Shown piece after piece: positions 27,124-37,200 of a stretch of 64,000 nt of DNA. Under the pieces are notes generated by a model, which saw only the letters and a program-made list of their open reading frames with translations, was not told the origin of the DNA and searched no databases. Both the position numbers and the translations under genes were made by a program. This DNA is from Puniceicoccales bacterium Verruco_01 (GTDB taxonomy: Bacteria; Verrucomicrobiota; Verrucomicrobiia; Opitutales; Oceanipulchritudinaceae). The DNA lies in NCBI GenBank assembly GCA_001604565.1, contig LVBV01000011.1, positions 46,441 through 110,440 on the forward strand, written 5' to 3'. How positions within the stretch are numbered: position 1 is the first letter of the stretch; every line of letters begins with the position of its first letter.

Positions 27124-27846
27124 TCAGGAACGGGACGCTGCGGCGGAGCCGGGCTCGTTGAAGATCACGACCGCCGTGGAATTGTCCGGCCCGCCTTTTT
27201 CGTTGGCGGTGCGGATGAGTTTGTCCACGATCGCCTTGGGATCACTGCCGCGGCGCACGGTGTCGTAGATCGAAGCGTCGTCGATCGTCTTGGTGATGCC
27301 GTCGCTGCAAAGGAGCATCCGCGCGCCCGCGGGGAATTCGCGGACAAACACATCCGGAAGCACCTCGCGCTCCTGCCCGAGGCACTGGGTGAGGACGTGC
27401 TCCAGATACGGCTCGATGTTCGTGCGTCCGGCCCGGCGGTATTCCTCCGCCACGGTCTGTTCGCGCGTGAGCTGCACGCCGGTGCCGTCCGGCAGAACCA
27501 TGTAGGCAAGACTGTCCCCCACCTGGGCGAGCCGCGCGTAACCACCCTCAAGAATGGCGAGCGTGAGAGTCGTGCCGATCGTGCCGCTTTTCAGCTCCGC
27601 GCCCTTTTTCGCGATCGCGACGCTGATTTTGCGGACAAGGCCCGTAAGGTCCTCGAAGTCCGCCGCCGTTGCCTCGCGGAGCATTTCCACGGCGATGCCG
27701 CTGGCCACCTCACCGTAGGACAGGCCTCCAAGACCATCCGCCACGGCAAAGACACCACGATCCGGCTCGTGCAGGAAGGCGTCCTCATTGCCGCCCCGGC
27801 GCATGCCGGGATGTGTGTCCGCGTAGGATTGGATCATGCGTTTCAT
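27124..27846 (-). CDS. PP2C-family serine/threonine phosphatase
   Basis: A 240-residue PPM/PP2C phosphatase. The metal-binding and catalytic motifs are present in order: MRRGGNEDAF, VFAVADGLGG, GTTLTLAIL, ARLAQVGDSLAYMV, MLLCSDGITKTIDD and GGPDNSTAVVI. It dephosphorylates Ser/Thr phospho-proteins, usually paired with a Hanks-type kinase, which I do not see here. The frame is open to 28035, but the extra 63 codons are not family-like and overlap the divergent peroxiredoxin gene, so I start at the ATG at 27846. Confidence 0.9.
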   Translation of the reverse strand: MKRMIQSYADTHPGMRRGGNEDAFLHEPDRGVFAVADGLGGLSYGEVASGIAVEMLREATAADFEDLTGLVRKISVAIAKKGAELKSGTIGTTLTLAILEGGYARLAQVGDSLAYMVLPDGTGVQLTREQTVAEEYRRAGRTNIEPYLEHVLTQCLGQEREVLPDVFVREFPAGARMLLCSDGITKTIDDASIYDTVRRGSDPKAIVDKLIRTANEKGGPDNSTAVVIFNEPGSAAASRS

Positions 27847-27997
27847 TCCGATCAAAGAGGGCACGGCGCCTCTTTGCAAGCCCGCGCGGGGCCGTCGTTC
27901 TGGCGGACGGATGGAATATTCATGCCGAACGGGGATTCTCCAGAGTAGTGCCCCGATGTGACGGGGAAAACCAACCATTCGAATCGGAAAAACCAAT

Positions 27998-28633
27998 ATG
28001 TCAGTACTTGTCGGCAAAAAAGCACCCTTGTTCAAAGCTCCCGCCGTGTTGAACGGCGTCGAGATCGTAAGCGACTTCTCGCTCCAACAGTATCTCGGGA
28101 AGAAGTATGTCGTCCTCTTCTTCTACCCTGCGGATTTTACCTTCGTCTGCCCGACAGAGATTGTCGCCTTTCAGGACAAACTCGCGGAATTTGAGTCCCG
28201 CAGCGTACAGGTCGTCGGCATCTCGACCGATTCGGAGCACTCCCACTGGAAGTGGCTCCAGACACCTCTTGCCGAGGGCGGCATCAAGGGCGTCACCTAC
28301 CCGCTCGTGGCGGACTCCGCCAAGACGATCTCCGAAAACTACGACGTTCTTGCGGGCAGCTATGAGTACGACGACGAGGGCGAGGTGAAGTTCACTGGCA
28401 CACCGGTCGCCTACCGCGGGCTCTTCCTCATCGACAAGGCGGGCGTCGTCCGCCACCAGGTGGTGAACGACCTGCCGATCGGTCGCAGTGTGGACGAGGC
28501 TCTGCGCGTGGTGGACGCCCTACAGTTCCACGAGGAGCACGGCGATGTCTGCCCGGCCAACTGGCACAAGGGGGACAAAGCCCTCAAGGCCACGCAGAAG
28601 GGCGTCGCGGATTACCTCGGCCAGCACAAGTAG
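27998..28633 (+). CDS. 2-Cys peroxiredoxin (AhpC/Prx1 type)
   Basis: A 211-residue typical 2-Cys peroxiredoxin. The peroxidatic Cys is C51 (FYPADFTFVCPTEI) and the resolving Cys is C185 (HGDVCPANW). The GVSTDS-like stretch reads GISTDSEHSHWKW. It reduces hydrogen and organic peroxides using thioredoxin or AhpF-like partners, neither of which is next to it. It is divergent from the PP2C gene and is followed by a strong hairpin terminator. It is the last clearly core gene before the accessory region. Confidence 0.95.
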   Translation: MSVLVGKKAPLFKAPAVLNGVEIVSDFSLQQYLGKKYVVLFFYPADFTFVCPTEIVAFQDKLAEFESRSVQVVGISTDSEHSHWKWLQTPLAEGGIKGVTYPLVADSAKTISENYDVLAGSYEYDDEGEVKFTGTPVAYRGLFLIDKAGVVRHQVVNDLPIGRSVDEALRVVDALQFHEEHGDVCPANWHKGDKALKATQKGVADYLGQHK

Positions 28634-28659
28634 CAGCGCGTGCAAATCGAGCCTCTTTC

Positions 28660-28691
28660 AAGACCGGCGGAAAGAACATTCCACCGGTCTT
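28660..28691 (+). terminator. hairpin terminator after the peroxiredoxin gene
   Basis: AAGACCGG at 28660-28667 pairs with CCGGTCTT at 28684-28691. Inside, GGAA and TTCC extend the stem around a small loop. It begins 27 bp after the peroxiredoxin stop. The trailing T run is short (three T), but its position and strength fit a transcription terminator. Confidence 0.7.
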
Positions 28692-28795
28692 TGGCATCAG
28701 GATACATTTGCCATGTTGACCTGCTCCATTCCGTCTTCCGCTGCAAACAGCCCCCAATCGCCAATCGGCCATTGGGCTGAAAGATGCCGTCGGGT

Positions 28796-28837
28796 TTGGT
28801 TCAGGTTAACCGGGACACCACCACGAGGAGGGCTAGG
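28796..28837 (+). repeat. 42-bp direct repeat, left copy
   Basis: It begins TTGGTTCAGGTTAAC and ends GAGGAGGGCTAGG. The same 42 bases, with four differences by eye, recur in the same orientation at 30721-30762. The two copies bracket the transposase gene and the detached RHS segment. Confidence 0.8.
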
Positions 28838-28861
28838 TGGAGGTGGCGGGACTCGAACACG
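28836..28861 (-). other. tmRNA/tRNA 3'-end-like fragment
   Basis: On the minus strand this reads GTTCGAGTC (a T-loop) followed by CCGCCACCTCCACC, as at the 3' end of tmRNA genes (T-loop, then GCCTCCACCA). The 5' side of the T-stem pairs poorly and no matching 5' acceptor is found, so it is a fragment and not a working gene. Such fragments commonly mark integration sites of mobile elements. Confidence 0.35.
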
Positions 28862-28994
28862 TTCCGCAAGTCGCTTATTTTCAATAATTAAGCAACTTGT
28901 CATTTTGCCAGTTTAGGCACAGTTAATACCTTTGAGTCGATTCCAGTAGCGTTCGCGTGCCTGCGGTGTCGACGTTTCTTACCGTTTTCGGGCC

Positions 28995-30167
28995 TCAAGC
29001 AGCCGCTTTTTCCTCCTTTCCGCCTGTTCCATCCCCCACCCTCGGATCATCTGCCCGGTAGTAGTAGTTGAGCAGCCCTCCGAGCCGTGCGCGTTTTACG
29101 ATTTCACCCGTATTCCGGTAGGTTTGCGCCTCTGGTTCGATGATCCGATTGTCGATGCCTTGATGGGGCCGCTCCATGTGGTAATGGACCATGTATTCGC
29201 TGATGGCCTTGCGCAGGGAATCCTCGCCGAAAAAGATCACGTGGTCGAGGCATTCCCGTTTGATCGTCTTCACGAAGCACTCGGCGTATCCATTCATCAT
29301 CGGCATGTGAATCGGCAGGCGCCACGGGGTTGTGCCTGCGCTGCGGAGAAGATCTCTGAACTTCTCGGTGAAGAGCGTATCGCGGTCATGGATGAGATAC
29401 TTCTTCCCGTTCAAGAACCCGTCGAAGGCGTCGGTCAAGTGGCGTCCGATCTGCACCATGGGGGAGCCGGAATACTGGCAACCAATGTGCGTGATCTTCA
29501 CCTTGCGCGTGAACACGTCGATGACGAAGTGGACACGGAACATCGCGAGACCCTTCAGAGTCCAGACTGGCACGTGGAAGAAGTCCGTTGCTGCGATCTG
29601 CTCAGCGTGAATGCGGACGAACTCCTTCCACGACATCCGCTTTGCCCGATCGGGCGAAGGTTGCAGCCCAGCCTCGCGCAGCACGTCACCGATGGTCGAG
29701 GTGCTGATCTTGTGGTAGCCGAGGTGCTGCATCATGCCTTGGATGCGTCCATAGCCCCACCCTGTGTTTTCCGAGGCGATCTTGATGATGAGGGCGTCCC
29801 TCTTGGCCCTGCGTTCCTTGGCAGCGGAGAGATCCCTGCCCTTCGGCGCGTACTTCATCGCCACGAACTTCCGGTGCCAGGCGTAGATTGTCTCCGGCGT
29901 GACAAGGTTCGCGAACTGCATCAGCAACTGACGTCCGAGCTTCCGGCCTGCATCGGAAAGCCGCCGTTTTTGTTTCGTCGTGTAGCGTAGCCTTTTGCCG
30001 TTGGCATGGCTTTCGAGCTGTTCGCGGAGGACCTTGTTTTCCTCAAGGAGGTATTCGATGACAAGCTGCTGTTTCCGGTTCATCCAGCCTGCCAGCATCG
30101 TCAGAAAGAGTATGACCTGCGGTTTCAAGTCGGACAAGCTAGCCCTTCGCAACTTGTTGGCAAGCAA
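28995..30167 (-). CDS. rve/DDE transposase (integrase-core family)
   Basis: Up to 390 residues. It has an N-terminal coiled stretch (VIEYLLEENKVLREQLE), an HTH-like region (LVTPETIYAWHRKFVAMKY, then NTGWGYGRIQGMMQHLGY) and an integrase core. The DDE triad is visible: D in ATDFFHVPV, D in LIHDRDTLFTEKF and E in NGYAECFVKTIKREC. The C-terminus has the usual HMERPHQGIDNRI stretch. The open frame begins at a TTG at 30167; inner ATG codons at 30098 and 30083 are other possible starts. The frame is intact, so it may be active. Confidence 0.87.
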   Translation of the reverse strand: MLANKLRRASLSDLKPQVILFLTMLAGWMNRKQQLVIEYLLEENKVLREQLESHANGKRLRYTTKQKRRLSDAGRKLGRQLLMQFANLVTPETIYAWHRKFVAMKYAPKGRDLSAAKERRAKRDALIIKIASENTGWGYGRIQGMMQHLGYHKISTSTIGDVLREAGLQPSPDRAKRMSWKEFVRIHAEQIAATDFFHVPVWTLKGLAMFRVHFVIDVFTRKVKITHIGCQYSGSPMVQIGRHLTDAFDGFLNGKKYLIHDRDTLFTEKFRDLLRSAGTTPWRLPIHMPMMNGYAECFVKTIKRECLDHVIFFGEDSLRKAISEYMVHYHMERPHQGIDNRIIEPEAQTYRNTGEIVKRARLGGLLNYYYRADDPRVGDGTGGKEEKAAA

Positions 30168-30674
30168 TCACGATTCCAGTTTTCCGCACCCTCCAGGGTC
30201 GTAGATGCGGGCGTTCATGTTGATCAGGCCCAACTCGTCCAGCATCTCGTGGCCCGTGAAGCCCTTGTCCGTGTGCATCGCAGCAAGTTCCGTAGACGTC
30301 GGCACATACTTGCCCACCCACGTCGTCGCGTTACGCCTTTCGCCCCACGGGTCGTAGCTGTACTTCGTCCGCGTCGATTCCAACAGGAAACTCAGCGACG
30401 CTCCCCCGGCAATGTTGATCGCAAGATCCACGCTACCAAGGTGATCCGTGAACAGCAGCGTCAGACTCTGCGCCGTGGCCATGTTCGTTTGGCCCGGCTT
30501 GTATTCATACGTCCCGACCAACCCGTCCGGCGCGGCGATGTGCACCCGGATCAACTTCGCCTTCCAGAGCGCTTTACCGTCCGTAGTGGTGCCGTTTCTG
30601 TCAAAGAACTGCTCGAATCCCGGACAAAATATCTTCTTCTCAACCGCCTGTAAATCCACTTTGCGGATTTCCAT
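30168..30674 (-). pseudogene. detached RHS core fragment (orphan cassette)
   Basis: A 168-codon frame nearly identical to the RHS-core part of the large gene (KVDLQAVEKKIFCPGFEQFFD, LIRVHIAAPDGLVGTYEYK, TDHLGSVDLAINIAGGAS, KYSYDPWGERRNATTW, DELGLINMNARIYDP). DNA identity with the large gene runs over 30196-30717, matching 32525-33034, with one 12-bp length difference. The copy stops at RIYDP, just before the core's LGRFLSADS, and ends in foreign sequence (GGCGKLES). It is a broken duplicate of the 3' part of an rhs gene, displaced or cut by the insertion element. Confidence 0.85.
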
Positions 30675-30720
30675 GACCCGCGCGTCCGACCCGTCGTACT
30701 CGTATTCGCTCCCGTCGAGC

Positions 30721-30762
30721 TTGGTTCAGGTTAACAGGGACACCGACACGAGGAGGGCTGGG
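30721..30762 (+). repeat. 42-bp direct repeat, right copy
   Basis: Same orientation as the copy at 28796-28837. It begins 3 bp after the point where the RHS fragment loses identity with the large rhs gene (30717), so it marks a recombination or insertion boundary. Confidence 0.8.
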
Positions 30763-30860
30763 CGTTGTGTTGTTCAGTCAGAGGTAGGCGAGATTTGCTT
30801 TTGAAATGACAAAGGGTTGGTAGCCGAGAAGCTGTTCAAGCGCCATTATTTCAAAGAACG

Positions 30861-30996
30861 TCATGATTTGGCAGCGTTTTGGCACGCGGGCATTTCATTG
30901 GCTATGGTTGGCCTGTAGGTTCACTTTATGTCATGATTTGCATGCGATTGGCACGCGGGCATTTCATTGGCTATGGTTGGCCTGTGAGTTCACTTT
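30861..30996 (+). repeat. two-copy tandem duplication, period 70 bp
   Basis: Copies run 30861-30927 and 30931-30996. Both begin TCATGATTTG and share GGCACGCGGGCATTTCATTG and CTATGGTTGGCCTGT, ending in TTCACTTT. They differ by a few bases. The second copy overlaps the 3' end of the putative immunity gene (stop near 30971), so the duplication extends from that gene's tail. Confidence 0.85.
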
Positions 30997-31264
30997 TTCC
31001 AATTTTTGTCATAATAATAATGACGATCAAATCAATTATTGGAAACCCAAAATTGTAGACTTCAAGTTTTTGATCAGTGACCAAAACAACAATGACGCCG
31101 GAAAACAACGCTATCTCACCATATGCCCTCAATAAAAAAAACGCGAGCGCCAAGCAGCACCACCAGCGTATTTTATCACGGATGCATAATACAGAAAACA
31201 ACAATCCATAAAATACAATTAGTAAAGAAACAGCCCTAAATAAGACATACATGATTGAAATCAT
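30971..31264 (-). CDS. small membrane protein, candidate immunity protein of the RHS toxin
   Basis: A 97-residue, AT-rich gene starting 20 bp after the stop of the giant rhs gene on the same strand. It has three or four hydrophobic segments (about 1-28, 34-62 and 75-88), with Cys, Trp and Lys in the loops, and no family I know. In polymorphic toxin loci the gene right after the toxin is usually its immunity gene, and membrane immunity proteins go with membrane-acting or translocating tips. The role is inferred from position alone. There is no good ribosome site; translation may depend on the preceding gene. Confidence 0.6.
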   Translation of the reverse strand: MISIMYVLFRAVSLLIVFYGLLFSVLCIRDKIRWWCCLALAFFLLRAYGEIALFSGVIVVLVTDQKLEVYNFGFPIIDLIVIIIMTKIGKSELTGQP

Positions 31265-31284
31265 ATAAATATATTAATAGTTAC

Positions 31285-34200
31285 CTATTCTCCATACTGC
31301 ATCCAATATTCATTAGTTACAGGACTTGGCGTAGGCGTCAGGTTTAGTGGTATTACACTTCCGGGATTATCAATAGGACACCAAATTGTAGCATTTCGAT
31401 ACAAATCATATGTGTATCCCAGTTCTTCAGTAGTATACGTCGAGACAACAACCTCTCTATCAAAGAACCAATTTCTGTGATAAACCTCAACCACTTCGTA
31501 AGTAACCTTTAATCTCCATGCAAATTCAAATTTCGCCAATTGATTTTCTGCAAATACCATTTCTAACGAATCAGGAACAATATTCCCTTTTGTTATAACA
31601 TATATTGTAAGACCAAAACGAAGAGAATAATTACCAAGCCACCTAACAGACACAGGGGTATCATCAGTCATTTCCACGCGAAGAACTCTTATATATGCAT
31701 ATTTTGCCTCCTTACTTTTCTCCCATACAACATCTCCATTTCTTCCCCTAATATTTCTCGATGTTTGACGATCCCCCGCCCAACTATGAATTGCGTCATT
31801 AATAATGTATCTAAATGCACCTGTCACGGCACCGTTTTCAAACTTTCCACCGCCCACCACAGAAGCAGTGCCACCAGCAACGGCGGAAGCGAACAGCTTG
31901 CTCAAATATGCGCTATCTTCTGGAAGCATGCCCGCTCCTAAAGTACTTGCCGCGCCTGAATACATTCCCTGAGCGAATTTTCCTCCCTGCGCCTCGGACA
32001 TAAGGCCGCCAGAAACGCCGTGCGCCGCAGCTCTCTTGAATAAATTCCACTTATACGTTTTTCCAAATGAACCAATAGCTCCAGTAATAGCTCCCCCGAG
32101 AGCGCCCCAAGCTGCACCCTCAAGAGTACCAGAAGTAATTGATCCTGCTACGGCTCCCGCCGCTGCTCCTGCAAGTATTGACGCGCATAATCCAACACCT
32201 CCGGATATTATAGTGTAACCTGTAGCCAGCGTACCCACCATGGTCGCTCCAAACATGATGGAAATCCCCTGAAGAAGAGTAACAGAATAATACAAGGCCA
32301 TTACGGCTCCTGCCGTAACGATAGACAATACTATCGCAACAATTGGCTTCCAATACTTAGAAAAGAAATCCCCGACGCCTTTGAACGCCGAACTCAGCCA
32401 GCTATGGCCGCTGGGATCGATTCGGCACAGAGGGTTGTTGCCACAGTAGCTATAGCGATTGTAGCTTTGCAGATCGCCCGCGTTTTGCACGATGCTGTCC
32501 GCGCTCAGGAATCGACCCAGTTGCGGGTCGTAGATGCGCGCGTTCATGTTGATCAGGCCCAGCTCGTCCAGCATCTCGTGGCCGGTGTAGCCCTTGTCCG
32601 TGTGCATCGCAGCAAGTTCCGTAGAGGTCGGCACATACTTGCCCACCCACGTCGTCGCGTTGCGTCTTTCGCCCCACGGGTCGTAGCTGTATTTCGTCCG
32701 CGTCGAGTCCAGCAGGAAATTCAGCGACGCCCCCCCGGCAATGTTGATCGCAAGATCCACGCTACCAAGGTGATCCGTGAACAGCAGCGTCAGGCTCTGC
32801 GCCGAGGCCATGTTCGTTTGGCCCGGCTTGTACTCATACGTCCCGACAAGCCCGTCCGGCGCGCCGATGTGCACGCGGATCAGCTTCGCCTTCCACGCGC
32901 CCGTGGTCGTATTCTTGTCAAAGAACTGCTCGAATCCAGGACAGAATATCTTCTTCTCGACCGCCTGTAAATCCACTTTGCGGATTTCCATGATCCGCGC
33001 GTCCGACCCGTCGTACTCGTATTCGCTCCCGTCGTGATCGTCGAAGATCCACTTCACCATGTTCGAGCGCGTCCACGTGAAGCTCCAGGGCGTCGCCTGC
33101 CCTGTCTTCGTGCGCGTGGCCATCAGGCCGTTCGCGTCGTAACCGATTTTGTAGTCAAACGCTTCCGACACCGCATGAGGACCTGCCTGAAGGCCGTTGC
33201 GCGGTCCGTAATAGTAGTCGGACGTGACACCGTTGACGTCCTTCTTCCAGAGGATGTTCCCGTTGGCGGAATACGTGGCAATCGCGGCTCCGTTGCGCGA
33301 AACGAGCCGGTTCAGGTTGTCGTATTCGAAGGTCTCGCTCAGCGCCGTCGTCGGCGAGCCGGTCCCCTGATGAGTGCGATAGCCATCCGTGCGGCTCGTC
33401 AGGTTGCCGAGATTGTCAAAGGTGTAGGCAAGGTCCTGCAGGGTGTTGGCGCCCGCCGAAAAACCGCTCTTGATCGTCGCCAGCGAGCCGTCCGTTTCGC
33501 GGTAGTCGCGCCGGGTCCAGACAGTGCCCTTGCGCGCCTGAATCACACGCCCCTGCTGATCGTACGTCGGGCTGTCCCACCAGCAGCGGTTCTGATGGTC
33601 CGTGATGCCGACGAGGAAGCCCGTGGTGGTGTAAGTGTAGGTGAGGCCGAAAGACTGCCAGTTGGCGGCGCTGCTGGACGGGGTATCCTCCAGCCCGGCG
33701 GGACGCCAGAAGTAGTTGATCGTCGAGACGCGCCCGTACGCGTCGTAGCGGGTATAGTTGTAATACCACTTGCCGTCCACCTGACGCAGGTCGATGATCT
33801 GGCGCCCAAGTTCGTCGTACTGATACCCGTGCTGGGTGCGGATCTGCGCCGCAGTGGGAGTTTCGAGAACGTCCGCGTTGGCATTTCCGGCGTTCTCCAC
33901 AAGGACGTACTCGCGCCGGAGGGCGCCGATCCAGTCGAACTCGCCCGACCCGTCATACTCCCAGCGTGTGACTTCGTACGCGCCGTTGCCGGGATCGCGC
34001 GTGACGCGCTTTTGCAGGCGTCCGAGAACATCGTAGGACATTTCGGTCGTCTGCCCCTTGGCATCGGTCTGGAAGCGCAGGCGACCAAGGGCGTCGTACT
34101 CGTAGGTCCACGCGCCCATGTCCGCATCGACCATCCCGATCTTGTTGCCCGCAAGGTCGTAGGACATCGTGGTCGTGGCGTTGTCGGCCACCGTTTGGAT

Positions 34201-37200
34201 CAGGTTGCCAATGGCGTCGTAGGTAAACTCGACCGACGTGGAACCGCTCGCGCCAGTCCCGAGCTGGCTGATCCCGCTCGTGTCCCGATCCGCATTCCAG
34301 ACCTTGATCGTCTTGCCGATCTCATTGACAAGCGTGGTCTGCGTCTGCGCCTTGCCGCCGGACTGCGCATCGGCGATGACCTTGGAAACGCGACCGTTGT
34401 AGATATACCGAGTCTCACTACCGTTCGGTGCGATCACCCTGCTGACACGGCCCAGCATATCGTATTCGGAGCGTACCCACTGGCTCGTGGCAAAGTCGGG
34501 AAGGTCGCCAAAGTCAGGACGGGCCGCCGAATCGGCGTAGTAATTGCCGGAAACGGCGATCGCCCGGCCATATTTGTCGTACAGGGTGTCCTTGCGGATG
34601 ACAGCCCCGTTGAAACCCTCTGTCTCGGAGCGAATTTCACGGCCAAAACGGTCGTAATACACGCGCGTCTCCGGCGCCCCAGAGGCGCTGGATGTCTTCA
34701 CCGTGTATGCCAGCGAAGGTGTATTTATCACCCCGACGCCTGACGGAGCGGCAACGGAGAACCTTTTATCTGCGGGCAGGATCGTGACATTGCTCTCCGC
34801 TACCGTGCTGTCAGGCCGTGACTCGATCACATGGATTCCAAACGGATCCGGATAGCTCCCCTGCGTCACAAGCCCGTTCGGTCCCGTGCTCGAAAGCTTG
34901 CGCCCCCAAAAGTCAAAGGTGCTCGTTTCCTCATGATCGAGAGCATTCCGTGTCGTCTGGTAGAAGCGCTTGGTGGCGTCGAGATTGCTGCGAGTGACAA
35001 GAGTGGTGCTCGTCCACGCATAGCTGTTGACCGCGTCGCGCGCACCAAAGGCACCGGCCACGGACTCGGAAGAAATGTTGCCATACGCATCCCGGACATA
35101 CGTCTTGACCGTCCGCGCACCGAGGGTGCTTCCCGTATCGGAGGTCGGCTGCACAAATTCCTGCACGAGCAAACCTTTAGCATCGTATTTGAATGCGGAA
35201 CTTCTTGTGACATCCGTCTGATCCGGAGCCTTCGAAGTCGCGACTGACTTTTTCAATCGCCCCAGTATCCAGGACCCGCTCTCGCTGACGTCTTCGTAAG
35301 TATTGAGCGTCGTCGTCGAATACCCATCGCCACTATCGATGACGATCTTGGTGATGTTCCCGTAGCGTAGGGCAAGGTCTCCCTGCGGATTGTCGTCGTC
35401 AAAGGCCGTCCGAGCCGTGGTATCGATGCTGGTATCCTGATCGTCGAACCATGTCTTGCTGACGACGACCGAATACGGATTGGGACCGACCCATGCTCCG
35501 CTGGAGTTGTAATCGGCGGTGTTGTCGTCCTCCCATTTCTGGCTCGTCGAACGGATCACCATCGGGAAGACCGAGGCGCCAGTTGTACTGCTGCCTACGC
35601 GAACGACATCAAAACTGTTGACGTTCTCATCCTTTGAGAGAGTGGTCAACCCCCCAGCCGACAACCAGCGGTAACGCTGCGTCTCCTTCACCATGCCGGT
35701 GAACGGGAATGCCTGCTCAAGTCTTTGGGCCTCGGCAATTCCGGTATCCCAGTCATAGGAGGTGAACGTGGCAAACCCAAGCGAACCTCGCCCCTGAACA
35801 TGGGCAAGAGCCCCCGCATAGCCATACGTGCTCCAATAGGCCACCCCATCGGCACTCTCGCGCCCCACATCCGATGCCAGTGGGAACGGGCCGTATGATT
35901 CGACAAAAGGATACGTCGGACGATTCGTCAGTCGTGTATAAACCGTGGAATCGGTCATGGGCTTGTAGACAACCCACGCGCCCGTTCCATTGCCGTTCTC
36001 CGCGTAATAGAGCAGGTTGCCCCAGGGACAGCTCACGCCGTTCACGACAGGAATGCTGTTGGAATACAGCCGCCAGCGGCGCGCCTCAATAATGCTGCCG
36101 CTGGACTGCTTGCGAAACTGCACAAGCTCCGGCAATCCGTCGAGGTCGGTGTCGAACATCGTGAACTGATCTACAAATTCCCGGGGATCGCTCATACTGG
36201 AGGGAGCGCCGTAACCGCTGCCTCGCTGCGTGGTGTCCTCGGAAAAGGAGACGACTCCGCGCTGGGAATCCGTGGGTGAGCCAAGATACAGTGTCGTTCC
36301 GGAAGAAAGCGTATTGGAACTGTTCTTCACACTGTAGCCAACGATCAGATCGATATCACCGTCGCCATCCACGTCGCTTGGGACGACATTGAGCGCATAG
36401 ACCGTGCTGGCCGTCCCACAAGGCAACGACAGCTGCGTGTACATCACCGTGTCGCGCAGACCGTTCGCCGCATCAGTAGCCCGGGCCTGATTGAGGGCCT
36501 GCATGGCCGATGCGTACGCCTCCGCCTCGCCCGGCAAGGGATCACGGATCGTGGATGGCGGGTTTGTTCCTATCCACGGAGGATTGGGGGTGGAGCTGTC
36601 AAAGGTGTCCACGCCTGAAAGAGGGAGTCGTATTGAGCAGATCTTTCCCGTCGCAAACGCCACACGAATCAGGTCGTCACGTCCGTCGCCATCCATATCC
36701 ACAGGCATCAGCGTGTCGTTGGAATTCCATGCGATATCCCCGAGCTGGCTCGGGGTAAACGTCACGATGAAGGGAGCGCTTGTGGATCCCTTCAGTCCCG
36801 ACGGCCAGTTGCGAATGGTCCCGAGGCTTCCCTCCCCCGTCGAACCCGAGGCACCGGCGGCTGCCATCATGTGGATGCTGAGCCCCGAACTGGTGTACGT
36901 GGCGATATCTGGCGTTCCGTCACCGTCGTGATCCATCAGGAACGCACGCAGATCACACGTGGTTCCGATCGAAACATCCAGATAATTGCCCGACTTGTCA
37001 TGCACATAGGCTGTGGTGTCGAAATAGGTGCCACTTGCGGGATTGCTCGTCTTGAGAATCTTCACCCGCACCTTGCCGCTCACCGGTTCCGGGTCGAACT
37101 GAATCAGTTCCATTGAGCCGTCCCCGTCCACATCAGCAGGGAGAAACTCCCAATTCGCGCGAGCCCTGTCGCGGGTGTCGCTCGTCGCCACGGCGACCTG

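Larger units (their letters stand above)
28692..28994. other. non-coding accessory junction
   Basis: No credible gene is found in this 300-bp stretch. It holds the left copy of the 42-bp direct repeat (28796-28837) and a tmRNA/tRNA-3'-end-like segment on the minus strand (28836-28861). Beyond about 28870 it becomes AT-rich, up to the end of the transposase gene. The short frames here show no coding character. Confidence 0.6.
28796..30762. mobile_element. repeat-bounded segment with transposase and RHS fragment
   Basis: A 1.97-kb block bracketed by the 42-bp direct repeats. It contains an rve/DDE transposase gene and a copy of the RHS core module from the large downstream gene. The exact insertion-sequence ends are not clear: I could not find matching terminal inverted repeats around the transposase gene. 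The direct repeats may be ends left by two element copies, or a recombination footprint. Confidence 0.5.

Noticed and set aside
28836..28861. A complete tmRNA or tRNA gene here
   Set aside because: Only the T-loop and acceptor end are recognisable; the T-stem pairs poorly and no 5' half is found.
30861..30996. Start of a CRISPR array
   Set aside because: Only two copies, nearly whole-unit identity and no spacer-like variable parts; it is a simple tandem duplication.
33034..34743. 569-codon plus-strand frame inside the rhs gene
   Set aside because: It is antisense to the YD-repeat region; its repetitive look comes from the repeats on the other strand.
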